Assembly: GCA_023159155.1 (NCBI GenBank)
Contig: JAJNNX010000057.1
Location: 62,001-126,000 of the forward strand
DNA from: Ustulina deusta
Taxonomy: Eukaryota > Ascomycota > Sordariomycetes > Xylariales > Xylariaceae
DNA: 64,000 nt
Direction: 5' to 3'
The notes under the pieces were generated by a model, which was not told the DNA's origin, ran no database searches, and saw nothing but the letters and a program-made list of their open reading frames with translations. Positions 21,602 through 33,072 of this stretch are shown here, one piece after another (the first letter of the stretch is position 1; every line of letters begins with the position of its first letter). The position numbers and the translations under genes were made by a program.

Positions 21602-23640
21602 TTATATTAATATCTGCTGCTTTTGCCAAAGGAGAAAGCTCGAAGGAATCTGAGCTCCTGCAGAGCCAGCCAGGACAAGCATCTGTCTCCTAAAGCCCTG
21701 GGACAAAACCATTCTGACCGCGCCTTGTTTGTCGGCTGGGAGAGACGCCAGCTCCTGTCCCAGAGATACCAGACTAATGGCATTCGAGCCAAGAAGGTCG
21801 ACTAGCTCGCCACGAACGTAGCTATTGAATATTGATGTTGACACCGCAATGATGATAGCGCTGCCTATCAGGCGAAACTGATTGCCCGCCCCGAGGCCAA
21901 CGGCTGTATGAATATGTAAGGCACTGACTCAACGAACAAGATTATCCAGGATCGTCGACTTACGTCGGTCCGCAGAGTCAACTGCTCTCGTAATCATAAG
22001 GAACAACGGTGTGAAGCACATTCCACATCCAAAGCCTGCAATAATCTCGAAACCATACATTCTGGCAGGTATTGTCAGGGTATCAGGTAGTGTACCCAGC
22101 AACGTGAAGCCGATGACCTGAAGTACTGAACCAGCCATTATGATAAAAATAGCAGGTATCTTGAATTTAGTCGCAACGCCAGGTCCTATGCCTGTTCCAA
22201 AGGGCACAGAGAGTGAAAAGGGTATTAATCTCACGCCGGCATCGAGACCTGAAAGACCATACACAAGCTGGAATTTCTCCGGGAGCTGGAAGAGAGATAC
22301 CACGATGGGGCCACCCAGAAAGAGTAGGGTACTTCATGGGGTTAGCGAACTCTTATGTTGGATACTACATTCAGGCTTAAAGGAAAATAGCATACAGAAT
22401 AGCCCCGATCATGACTCGGTTCGTGAAGAATCGCCATGGTAGAGCCGGCTCTCGAACAGAGTTCTTCGTCGTTACGCGGTATTCCCAGAACATCAGGGCA
22501 ATCCAGAACAAGCCGGAGAGGACTAGTACCGTTATCACGTAGGCCGACTTCCAAGGAAAGTCGGAACCGGCCTCTTCAAAGCCAGCAGTCAATAAAACGA
22601 CTGCAAAAAGTAAGAGAATAGCTCCTAGAACGTCTAATCTGGCAAGAGGGGACTTGGAGATGGCCGGAGATTGCCCCCGGAATCCAAACCTCCGAGGCAT
22701 GCCCCAGACAGTTATTGCGAGGGAAATGACTGAGACGGGGACACTGTTCAAGGTCAGCCAGCATCTTCTATATTGGCTCAAAAGAGAAAGAGAACGGATC
22801 GACAAACTTGATAATAAATATCCATCTCCAAGTTGTGTGTGAACTTATCGCGCCCCCGACGATAGGACCGAGTAGTAGTGCCAACGAACTCACGATCGAT
22901 AGCTGCGAGACATATTTCGAGAACTGATCGGGCTCGACTATGTCGGTAATGATCACCTGACTCAGAGAGAAGCAACCACCGCCCCCAACCCCTTGGAACG
23001 CGCGGAAGGCGATGCTAATAATACAGACAGTCAGATTGGTACCACAGGCAGTCTGGCTAGGAGGCAGAGCATGATCGTAATTTGACGGGTTCCTTACAGT
23101 TGTGTTATTGTCTGTGAGGCACTGCAAGCCGCAGAAAAGATGGTGAAGAAGGCTATAGAGAAGACGAAAACTGGTTTGCGCCCATAGATGTCACTGAACT
23201 TGGCGAAGATAACGATGACCGCTATTCATACAAATGAGTATAAGCATCAGAAGCTCTCGTGTGAAGTAGTCATTACGGCTGGATGAATGCAATGGGGTTC
23301 CAGACCTACGTAGCCTAGCAAGTAACTCGAGACGACCCAGCTTATCTTGTCGAACCCGTTGAGATCATGAGTGATCGCTACAAGTGAAGTCGTCACCACC
23401 GGGATTTCGAGATTCACTATGAAGACCTGAACGGCAAGTCTGAACGAGACGGTCAGCGAATGGCCTAATACCATCTTCCACAGCATGCAGATGTACGTAC
23501 GCAGCGGTCACAAGCCAGAAAGCACTTCCTCGGAGCAGGTCCGGGTTTACAGCACCGGCCTCTGTGTCGTCCCGGGGTGACGTGGAACTCAGTGAAGCTT
23601 GCTCCTTCACGTGATCGATGCTTGGGCTTTCAGAACTCAT
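21602..23640 (-). CDS. major facilitator superfamily drug/toxin exporter (DHA type)
   Basis: Seven exons right to left: 23640-23501, 23439-23306, 23221-23098, 23014-22808, 22743-22396, 22331-21964, 21903-21602. The six introns (59-84 nt) all have GT..AG ends. The joined frame is 540 aa without internal stops. It starts with a ~40-aa polar tail, then FIVNLEIPVV and WVVSSYLLGYV (first two membrane segments). FSDIYGRKPV is the MFS loop motif G-x-x-x-D-R/Y-x-G-R-R/K. RAFQGVGGGG, LLLGPIVGGAIS and WRWIFIINVP follow, and the end is ALMWQK-like (FLLWQKQQILI). This is the layout of fungal 14-helix exporters such as aflatoxin/azole-resistance pumps: proton-driven efflux at the plasma membrane. Divergent from the receptor gene at 24480 and near a PKS, so a cluster exporter is plausible. 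The substrate cannot be read from sequence. Confidence 0.9.
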
Positions 23641-24479
23641 CTTTCATAGATACGTCCTGACGAACACGGATGGAAATAATGTAATGTACGCACCAAATGA
23701 TGTGCAGGTAACAGATTATACAGTAAATGGCAAGAGTGTGATTGCGATGGAAGTAGTGATCAGGGGCCTTGCAGGAGTCGAAGAGCCGTTTGCTACCCTG
23801 CAGCCAAAAACAAAGACAACCAACAGGACAGCAGTCGATAAGCTGTATGGGACCGACCCGACTAGAGTGGGTGGAGAATAAACAATCTGTACCGGATGGG
23901 TGGGAGCTTTGTTCATAGATTTACGGGGGACATAACCAACAGGGTGTCGCTGAGTATGGTGACCACCGAAATACCCTGAAGCACGAACCGGGCTCCCAAT
24001 AATCCGAATTACTAGAATTACGTCACAAGTATCATCAAAAGGGAACTTCATGAGATGTAAGATTTAAAAAGCACTGTGCTTTCTCGTACGTAGTTAGAAA
24101 ATGGTGTTACACGAACATACCTGCGATTGGACAAGAAACGGACCGTCGCGATGATCATTCGTTTATGAAAAGCACCCGGTGAGGCGTGGTTGACCCTGAA
24201 GGATTTTCTTGCTTGTAGAGGTCTTAGCCATAGCTGAGACACCAGATAGTCATCAGATCGACCAACGCCTGGTGGTACAAATAATATCTTGCATACAACC
24301 ATCGTATTCTGTGACCAGCCTAGCGCTTCTCACATCCAAATACCTTTGCCATGGGAGGAACCAGCTGGGGACGTTGAGCGAAGCCGACGCGTTTTCATTT
24401 TCCTTTCCCTATCCTGTCTATTTACATGCGTTTGTCCCGATTACCCTATACAGTTTCCACGGGCCAAGTGCGGAGAGAT
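23641..24479. promoter_or_regulatory. shared divergent promoter region of MFS and receptor genes
   Basis: 839 bp separate the two start codons, which point away from each other. An 87-codon frame at 23618-23881 overlaps the MFS start and is not credible. No specific operator was recognised. Confidence 0.5.
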
Positions 24480-25970
24480 ATGTCGTTAGCCCAGCTTCCC
24501 TTTCTCCCGCCAGCTGAGCAACAGGTTATCCTCGAAGGTCCTGCTCTTCCACCACCTCCTGGGAGGGTATCTATGTTCGAGAACCCCCCAAACAACAATG
24601 GGCTCGCTCTTGCAGTCGCCATACTCGGCCTATCGGTATCGAGCATTCTGCTCCTTTTCCGTGCATGCACGAAGATAGTTGTGCTCAGGGCTGTTCGGAT
24701 AGAAGACGGTATGTGAGACTAGTTCAGTATGTATCAAGATAATGGCAGCGTTCTAACTTTTGGGCTACAGCTATTGGTTTAGTAGCATTTGTATGTGGCG
24801 GTATTATTCCACGTCTAAAGAAAATAGACTACTCACACCGAGATCTCAGGCAGCCTATTCGGCATACATGTACTGCGTTTTCCGCTTCATGCGAAACGTT
24901 GGCTTCTTCGTTCATCAATGGGACCTACAAGTGAAAACTATATCCGAATTCCAATATGTGTGTGTCCTCCACCCCCCGTGCCGCAGTTCATGAGAGCTGA
25001 TGAAGCTTCCCAACGCAGATCCTTCTCATCGGTGCCAACTTCTACGACGCCAATATCCTGTGTATCAAAGTTGCCATTCTTATGGATTGGTTGCACATAT
25101 TCGTCCCAGGCAAGACACGGAACAAGTTCTTCTGGGCCTGCTGGGTGGTCCTCGCCATCAACACACTCTACTACATTGCCAACATAGTGGCAGTTAACCT
25201 CACCTGTATCCCATTCGAAGCATCATGGAACATCCTGGTCGCGGGCAAGTGCCTTGACCAGAAAGCCTTGGATACCTCGTCGGCCGTCATCAATCTTATA
25301 TCCGATCTGACGATCATGGTGCTGGCGCAACAGGTCATCTGGAATCTACACATGTCCATGAAGAGGAAACTAGGCTTATCACTTATCTTTGCCGCTGGAC
25401 TCTTGTGAGTGATACACTTTCTACTGATTTGATACGCAACATATCTTTTGTCGTCTGTTAACGACGATTGTGATTAGTGGGACAGTCTCTGGACTCTTTC
25501 GAATCATCGTCACAGTTGAATACCAACACCACGCGGACACAACGTATACCGTATCGGCAGTGGTCCTATGGGCCATCGGGGAGATGACATCCGGGTTTCT
25601 GGTGTTCTGCGTGCCGGCTATACCCAAAACAATAGGTAGCATCAGAAACGGGATCGCGCATGTCAAGCACTACCGGCTGGGCTCTCGGGAGAGTTCGCAG
25701 CAGTCGAAATCGTCCTCCAAGCGCTCGGGTTCTAGCAACTTTCATCATCGCAAGATCCATCATCCGGATGAAGTGCCAATCACGACATTCGCATCCAACG
25801 CGCCACTGGAGTCAGAGTCGGCCGAGCAGCTGACGACCAGTCCCAAGCCTCCTACTAATAGCATCGTACGAACGACGCGGGTCGTCACAGCTGTAGATGA
25901 TGACCTGGCCAGCCAAGGCGTTAAGCTGACGCATAGTCGCCAACATCCATGGATGACCCAGCAGCAGTAG
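24480..25970 (+). CDS. rhodopsin-domain (SAT4/PTH11-like) integral membrane protein
   Basis: Five exons: 24480-24708, 24771-24790, 24850-24957, 25019-25404, 25478-25970. Exon 2 is only 20 nt. Introns are 59-73 nt, and the joined frame is 411 aa. By eye there are seven hydrophobic segments. The first is LALAVAILGLSVSSILLLF, then IGLVAF-AAYSAY, GFFVHQWD, GANFYDANILCIKVAIL, IFVPGKTRNKFFWACW, SAVINLISDLTIMVL and a final one near VLWAIGEMTSGFLVF. The ~100-residue C-terminal tail is cytoplasmic-looking, Ser/His/Thr-rich. FVHQWD, the NFY..LC.K block and the LISDL(T/I) block are hallmarks of the fungal rhodopsin-domain family that includes PTH11-type receptors. Predicted plasma-membrane sensor; ligand unknown. 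It ends 185 bp before the RIP block, and its coding sequence is undamaged. Confidence 0.88.
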
Positions 25971-26154
25971 GGCGTGCTGGTCGGATTCTTGGTTTCGGGG
26001 GGGGAGTACTGAACGTAGGGAGTCATAAGGACCCATTTAGGCCGAGTCATCAACGAAGGTCATGAGTGGTGTTAGTTTTTGTGTCTCAGAAAATCTCATG
26101 AAATATGGATTTCGAAATCAATGACATTTCAAGTGCTAAAAATATCGGATTGAG

Positions 26155-26386
26155 TGTTATAGAGCGTACCGCATATATATGTTTAGATCGCCTCTTCTAT
26201 TATTGTTTCTTATAGGTCCTATTTTGCCTCTGTAAAATATTTATCTACAAGCTCGCTAGTAAGTATGGCCTAGCCACACTTACTAAGCCACGTTATTAAG
26301 CTATAACGCTTATATAATTAAGTAATCCTGCCATTTATGCCTAATTAGCTCTCTTTATAGCTACTAGCTATAGGCCAAATCTAACA
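26155..26386 (-). repeat. left LTR (232 bp) of the RIP-affected copia element
   Basis: Direct repeat of 39310-39541. The outward-facing left ~115 bp keeps C and G (for example GAGCGTACCGC, GGTCCTATTTTGCCTC) where the right LTR has T and A. The element-facing right ~70 bp is mutated (CATTTATGCC, CTCTTTATAGCTAC) where the right LTR keeps C. The middle, around TGGCCTAGCCACACTTAC, is identical. Confidence 0.88.
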
Positions 26387-27089
26387 TATCCCTTTAAAAA
26401 AAGTTATTCCAGTAACTCTTTTTATATATATATTACTATAGCTATAAAAGTAGTTATAAATAAATATTAAAGCATAAATAATATATAAGTAACTAGTATA
26501 GCATACAAGTAATTATATAAGCTAGTTTTAAATATTATATATATTATTATATAACTATTTAAAATATAGCATAGCAAGCTTAATAAGCAAAAATATTTAT
26601 AAAAAAGTACGCTTATAAATATAGTATATGCAAGCTTACTTCTAGTATTGCTAAAGCTTTCTTTTTTTTTTTTTTTTTTTTTTAGCTTTTATAAAATTTT
26701 TATAATAAGTTTTTAGAACTAAAATATTAAACACTCTACTTTTTTGTAATAAGATCTATACTAATCTTTTTTTTAGTTTTAATTATAAAATTATTTTTTG
26801 CTAGTATATTACTAACTATTAAAAAAAAAATTTATTTTTATTATAAATTTTAAAAAAGCTTTAAATTATTTAGTAAAAAGCTCGCTAATATATAAAAAAA
26901 AAACTATTATAATACTTTTTTTATTTTTTTTTGCTTAAATTATAATAGCTAGCGCTTTTAATTAAACTAAAACTTATAAATATAATATATAACTATTTTT
27001 TAGGTTAATAATTAATAAGTTTATTATTAGTTTGAAATTATTATTATTAAATAGTAATAATATTTTTATATATTTTCCGCTTTACTTTT

Positions 27090-27345
27090 TGTTTGTTATA
27101 AAGTTCCTGGCATATTATATCTCTGCTACTACTATTACTACTGCTCTTTTAACACCCTCCCGCTAAGCTCCCGCTGCTACTACTACTATTCCTAAAATAG
27201 CTAATCTCTTGCTAGCCTTGCTTAGCACCTACTGTTTGGCTTTTAACCGGGTTATTCTAGTTATACTTATACTACTGCTAGTTCTGCCTGGTCAAGCTTT
27301 TAATAGCCGGAATACTACGCTTACTACTATTACTTTTTGTAGTTA
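27090..27345. other. less-mutated, C-containing island inside the RIP block
   Basis: In the middle of nearly pure A/T, this stretch keeps CCCTCCCGC, CCTGG, CACCTACTG and ACCGGG and repeated CTACTACTATTA-like trinucleotides. It lies in the 3' part of the minus-strand copia element, after RT. No ORF is legible. Confidence 0.5.
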
Positions 27346-28699
27346 TAGCTATATTTTATTTTTATAGTAAGCCGGTCCCTGCTTATAACTAATATTTTTA
27401 AAGATCTTTTAAAAAATATTATATTTATAATATATTTATAGTACTTTTTAAGGTTGCTTAAATAACAATTATATTAAAACGTTTAATAATAAGTTATAAT
27501 ATTTATAATATATTTTTAAATATATATATAAATTTTTATAAATAAACTTTTTAATAATTAATAATAAATATTAATTATAAATAATTTTATTAATATTAAG
27601 CTTTATATTTATTATTTTTGGGATGCTCTTATAAAAAACGCTAGTAATACTACTATTTAAGCTTTATAAACTACGGTTTATACTATACTATTTTTCTATT
27701 GCTTAAAAAAAAAAAAATTTTTTTATAAATTTTTTATTACTTTATAATAAAATTAATACTTTTTAAAATAGTTAAATTTTTATATTATTAGTTTTAAAGC
27801 TTTTTAAATATATAAAAATATTTTATAATCTTTTTATTAATATATTATAAGCTTATAACTTATATTTAAATAATATTTAAACGTTTTATTTTATAAATTT
27901 TTTTTTAAATAATAAATCTTTGATTTTTTTTTAAAAAACTAATATATTTTACTAAACTTTTTAGCTATATTTAAAAAACTTATATAATCTAAGCTATTTT
28001 AAAAAAATTATTTATTTTAATATAAATAAAGCTTTTATAAATCTATTAATAATTATATTATTAATAAATATATATTTTACTATAATAGTTTTATTTTTAA
28101 TTTTTTAGTATAGCTAGTAGTTATAAATATTAATATATTATAGTTTAATATATAACAAAATTACTTTTTTTATAATAAGCTTTATAATTTATTAATTATT
28201 ATACTATATTTATATTTATTAATTTTATAGCACTACCCCAAGCTTATTAATAAACTAATTAATAAATATTACTTTTTTAGCTACTTAAACTAAAACTAAA
28301 AGCTTTACTTTAGTTATAAATATAATAATTATATTTTATTTATTAGTTTGCTAATAGATTATTCCCCTAAAGAATTTTATAATATAAACTTAAAAGCTTT
28401 TTTAGTTAAAAGTATTATTTATAAAAAACATATCGCTAATTACTATAAAATTATTTCTATTTCTAAATTATAATATATAATACTATATAAAAAATAAATA
28501 TAATAAAAGCTTATTAGTAGCTTAGTAATACTTAAAAAAAAGATTATAATTAAATTATATAAACTTAAAAACTTTAAACGCTATATTTAAATATATTATT
28601 ACTATAATATATAAAATTAATTTTATTTTTTATTAGTAGCGCTTAATATTAGCAAATATAAAAATCCTTTTATATAAAAAAAACTTTTAAGGTTTTATT

Positions 28700-28990
28700 A
28701 AAATAGTTATATAAGCTATAGCTATAATATTTCGTAGCTTAATAATCTTTTTAATATAAAAAGCTTATAAAAGCTAAAAAAAGCTTTTTTTTTTATTTCT
28801 AATTACTTTAATACTTAAAAACCATTATAAATCTTTACCCTTAATAAAATTATAATATATCTTAAATATAACAATTACTTTATTTATAGCTTTTTAGCTT
28901 TTTTGTTTATATACTATAACTATATTATTAATATATATAAACAAAAATATACATTTTAAAAAGTAGCAATAAAGTTTATAAAATATTAAT
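28700..28990 (-). pseudogene. copia reverse transcriptase / connection remnant
   Basis: Translating the minus strand gives IYINNIVI at about 28945-28915 (Y-I-D-D box with both Asp codons GAT changed to AAT). After a gap it gives FIKGKDL, a stop at the expected Trp/Glu position, and FLSIKVIR (FLGI with GGT to AGT). All differences are G-to-A or C-to-T. The stops show it is dead. Confidence 0.6.
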
Positions 28991-29589
28991 TTAAAGCTTA
29001 TTTTTTATAATAACTTAATAAACTTTTTTTATTATAGTAAAAAAAACTTTTAAAGCTTATATAAAGCTTATAATAGCTTAACTATAATATTTAGCTTCTA
29101 ATAACCTAAAAACATACATATATAAATCTTTTTATTTAATTTAATATTTATAAAAGTATTTATAACATTATATTACTTAAGTTCTAAGTTAAACTTAGTA
29201 ATAATAGCTATTAATATTTTAAAAAATTTCTCTACTAATATATTAGTATAAATTTTTTTTTAATTATTATTTAGTTACTAATCTCTTTATACTACTAGAT
29301 AAGCTTTATATTTTTTATAATACTTATATTTATTAAACTTATAAATATAAACCTATATATAATCTAAAGTGATTTTTTTTTATAAAAAGCTTTTAAATAC
29401 TTTTTTTTAAATATTTATTTTTTATAGCTTTATAAATAAATAAGTTCTATTTACTTAAAATAATTTTTTAGCAAATAATCTATAAAATCTTTATATTATT
29501 TTAATAATTATAATAAATCTTATTAATATATTTTTTTTTTTTAGTTTAAAAAAGTTTATAATTAAAAATTTAAATAATTAATATTTAGC

Positions 29590-29737
29590 TTAAAAGGTTT
29601 TTTTTTTTTATTAGCAAAACTTTTAATAAGATTTATTAGCTATAATCAGTTATATAATAACTAATAAACTTTTTTAAAAGCTTTTTTTTTTTTATTAATA
29701 AAGCTTTTAATAAGATTTAGCAGTTATAATTAAATAT
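29590..29737. repeat. tandem ~75-bp repeat array, left part
   Basis: Units contain a T-run, then ATTAATAAAGCTTTTAATAAG, then GCTATAAT/AGTTATAATTA and TATATAATAACTAATAAAC. At least two units precede the nested element, and matching units follow it at 35808-35970, so the array was split by the insertion. Confidence 0.6.
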
Positions 29738-29740
29738 ATA

Positions 29741-29976
29741 ACGGTTAGTATAGTCCGTACAGTCTTAACAAGACCTGCAAGAATTCTAGACCTATATAGC
29801 AATAAAATAGGAAGTCTGCGCACGGACCAACCTAACTCTGCAGCTATATATACAAAGTCTATATCTACCTACCCTATAAATTCTGACTTTTTTTTTTTTT
29901 TTTTTTTTTAATTTAGAGTTTTTATTTATAATATTAATAAACTAACTATAAAAGCTTTACTTAACTAATTATAACA
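29741..29976 (+). repeat. 5' LTR of nested element
   Basis: The outward-facing part retains GTCTGCGCACGGACC and CTACCTACCC. The element-facing end is mutated (T-run without C, CTTAACTAATTATAAC). Paired with 35559-35798. Confidence 0.75.
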
Positions 29977-31418
29977 CTACTTTAAGTTTACTAATTATTT
30001 ATTAATAAATATTTAATAAATATATATTTTTTATTTTGCTATAGTTAGTAAAACATAAATAAACTTTTTTTTTTAGTTATATATTTAATATAAAATATTA
30101 TATATTTTATAATATAAATTTAATTTTAATATAACTTGAATAAAACTTTTAATTTTTATATTATTTAAAAGCTAATAATTTATAAAAAACCTAACTTTAA
30201 ATATTTTTATTTTATTTTTAGTTTTTAAATAATTAAAATAACTTTAATTTTTAAGTATAGCTAGCTTTTTATTATCGGACAATCTTAAAATTTTTTTTTT
30301 TATAAAAAAAAAAAAAACTAAGCACTAGATTTTTTTACAAACGTTTTAAACAAACTAATATTTAAAAAAGAATTAAAAAAAAATAAAAAATTTAAATTTA
30401 AAAAAGCAAAATTTAAACTAGAACTAAAACAATTTAAAATAAATAATATATTTAAAAATATAATACTAAATATTATAGTTATATAAGCTTGCAATTTTAT
30501 ATTAGTTCTAGTAGAACTTTTTTAATAAATAAAAAAAGTAAAGCGTTAATTTTTTGATATGTTTATTTTAGTACTTTTAAAAAATAATTATAATTTAATA
30601 ATAAAAAGCGTATTTAAAAGTATTAATTTTAAATTTTTTGGTTTTGCTGCTTTATTTATTTTTTATTTTATTAGTTTATTTTTTAATATTTTAAACCTTA
30701 TTTATACTAAAAAAGCTAAAGTATAAAAAATTAATTTTAGTAAGTTTATAAAAAATAAAGCTTTATTTAATAATTAGGTTTATAAATTAATAAAAAAGCT
30801 AAATAAAAATATTATTATGTTTTGAACTAAAAATAATTAATTTTAGTATATTATAAACTAATTAAAAAAACGTACTAAAAAATTAATAAAAATATATTTT
30901 TATTTAATTAAAAAATTATTTAATAATATTACTAAAATAATTTAAGCTTTATTAATAGTTTATTATAATTTTAATTAAATAATTATTATTTATAAAATAT
31001 TTTAAGTTTATATATATAAAACTAATAAAAATATTAATAAGTTTATTTTTATATTTAATAGTTTAGCTTAAAAATATTAATTTGTAAAATTATAATAAAA
31101 ATATAAATTATAAAACTATTTTTATATAAATTTAAAAAAAATTTATATAAAGCTTTTATAAATTTAAATATTTTTTATAAATTATTTATTAATAAAATTA
31201 TTAAATTAATATATAATACTAAACAAACTTATAAAAATTATTAATAAACTAAGTTTATTAGTTTAATTAAGCAAAAATCTAATTTAAATAACTAAGCTTT
31301 TAGTAAGCTTATTTATTAATTTTTAGCTAATTTTAAAAGTTCTAAAATATTTATTTTAAAATAGCTAAAATAAGTACTAACTATAAAAAAAAAAAAAGCT
31401 TATTAAAATAATAAAACC

Positions 31419-31460
31419 TATTTTATTTATAATAAAAAAAAACATATATTAATTAATTGC
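31419..31460 (+). pseudogene. gag CCHC zinc-knuckle fossil of nested element
   Basis: The frame reads Y-F-I-Y-N-K-K-K-H-I-L-I-N-C. Reversing TGT to TAT and GGA to AAA changes gives a perfect C-x2-C-x4-H-x4-C knuckle. This fixes the plus orientation of the nested element. Confidence 0.6.
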
Positions 31461-33060
31461 TTTAATTAAAAGCTTAAAATTTTAGATATTTAGCTAGTAA
31501 AAAAAAGCTATAATAAAAATAGCTCTAATAGTTCGTTTAACTTAAAAAATAAATAGAACTAATAAAAGTTTTTTTATTAATTTTTATTTTATTTTAACTA
31601 AAATATATAACTAAAATAAATTAATTATTTTTAAAATATTTACTTAATTATAAATTAATAGTATTAAAATAAAAACTTTAGCTTTATATAATATTAAAGC
31701 TTATATTTTTTTAATAATTAGTTATAAGTTTATATAATAAATTAAGCAATAATTAAAAATAAAAATAGTTTGTTTAATTAAACTTTAAAAGTTTTATAAC
31801 TACTAAAACAAAATAGTTAGCAAAGTTTATAAATATTTAATATATATTATAAAAATTAATAATTAATAATTTAAAAACTAAATATTTTAAATTATTAATT
31901 TTAGTTATAATATTATTATTAGTATTAAATAATTAATAAAATAAAATATTTTAATAAAAACCTAAAAATAATAATTAATCTAGCTAAATAATTTATTTTT
32001 ATTAGTTTAATTTTTATTAATAATTATAATTAAACTTTTTAATTATAAATAATAAAATATAAACCTAAAAATATAAAAAAATATTAATTAATATAATTAA
32101 GCATTAAAAAAATATTATTAAATATTAAAATAATTAATTTAAGAACAACTAAAATTAAAAAAAATATAAAAAAAACTTAAAACTTTTAAACTTAAAACAA
32201 AAAAGTTTATATAATAATTTCTAAAAAAAAAAAAAACCAAACTATTATTAAAAAAATTATATAAAACTTCTAAAATTACCCCTACTAAAATAAATAAAAA
32301 TAACTAGCCAAAAAAATTTTAAAAAAGCTTATTGCAATTAAGTTTATAATAACTAAAAATAACTATACTAAACTAATTAAAAAAAACTTAAAAGTAATTA
32401 ATATTTTATAAAAAAAATAAACTTAAATTAATTAAGTAATATTATAAAAAACTTTTAATAATAAACTAATCCTATTTTTAAAAAAAAAAAACCTTAAGTA
32501 TATAAAATTAGTACAAAGCTTTTTGCTTTTTTAGTTATTATACCTAAAAAAATTCTTTTTAAAAAAAAAATCTAAAATTTTATTATTATTACAACTAAGA
32601 TTTAATATAATACTAAAACCTAATAATAAAAAATATGCTTTTAAACCTTATTAATATTATATATTTATATAGTTTATTTTATTTAAAAAAAAATTTATAA
32701 ATAAACTATTAATTATAGATTTTATTAAACAAAACATAAACTTAAATTAACTAAATATAAATTTATAATTAATTATTAATAAAAAAACATATATTTAAAA
32801 AATTAAATTATACTAGCTTTAAATATTAGTAATATTATATTTAATTGTTATAATATTATTTAATTTATTAAACTAGATATTATTAAAACTTTTTACTAAT
32901 TATTATTAATTATAGAATTATATTACTTTATTTTTTTTAAACTTATAAAAAAATATTTTAATAAAAAGTTTTATTTTTTAGTTTAAAAATAAAACCTGCC
33001 TAGTAATAAGCTTTTATTAATATATAAATTTAAAAATTTCTAAACAAATTTATAAGTACT

Positions 33061-33072
33061 TATATAAATAAT
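33061..33072 (+). pseudogene. reverse transcriptase YxDD box fossil (now Y-I-N-N)
   Basis: TAT ATA AAT AAT followed by ATT TTA ATT TAT. The two catalytic Asp codons have become Asn through G-to-A. A FGL..PA..QAFIN-like stretch lies about 25 codons upstream, as in Ty3/gypsy RT. Confidence 0.6.

Noticed and set aside
23618..23881. 87-aa plus frame over the MFS start
   Set aside because: Overlaps the first MFS exon on the opposite strand and lies in the shared promoter.
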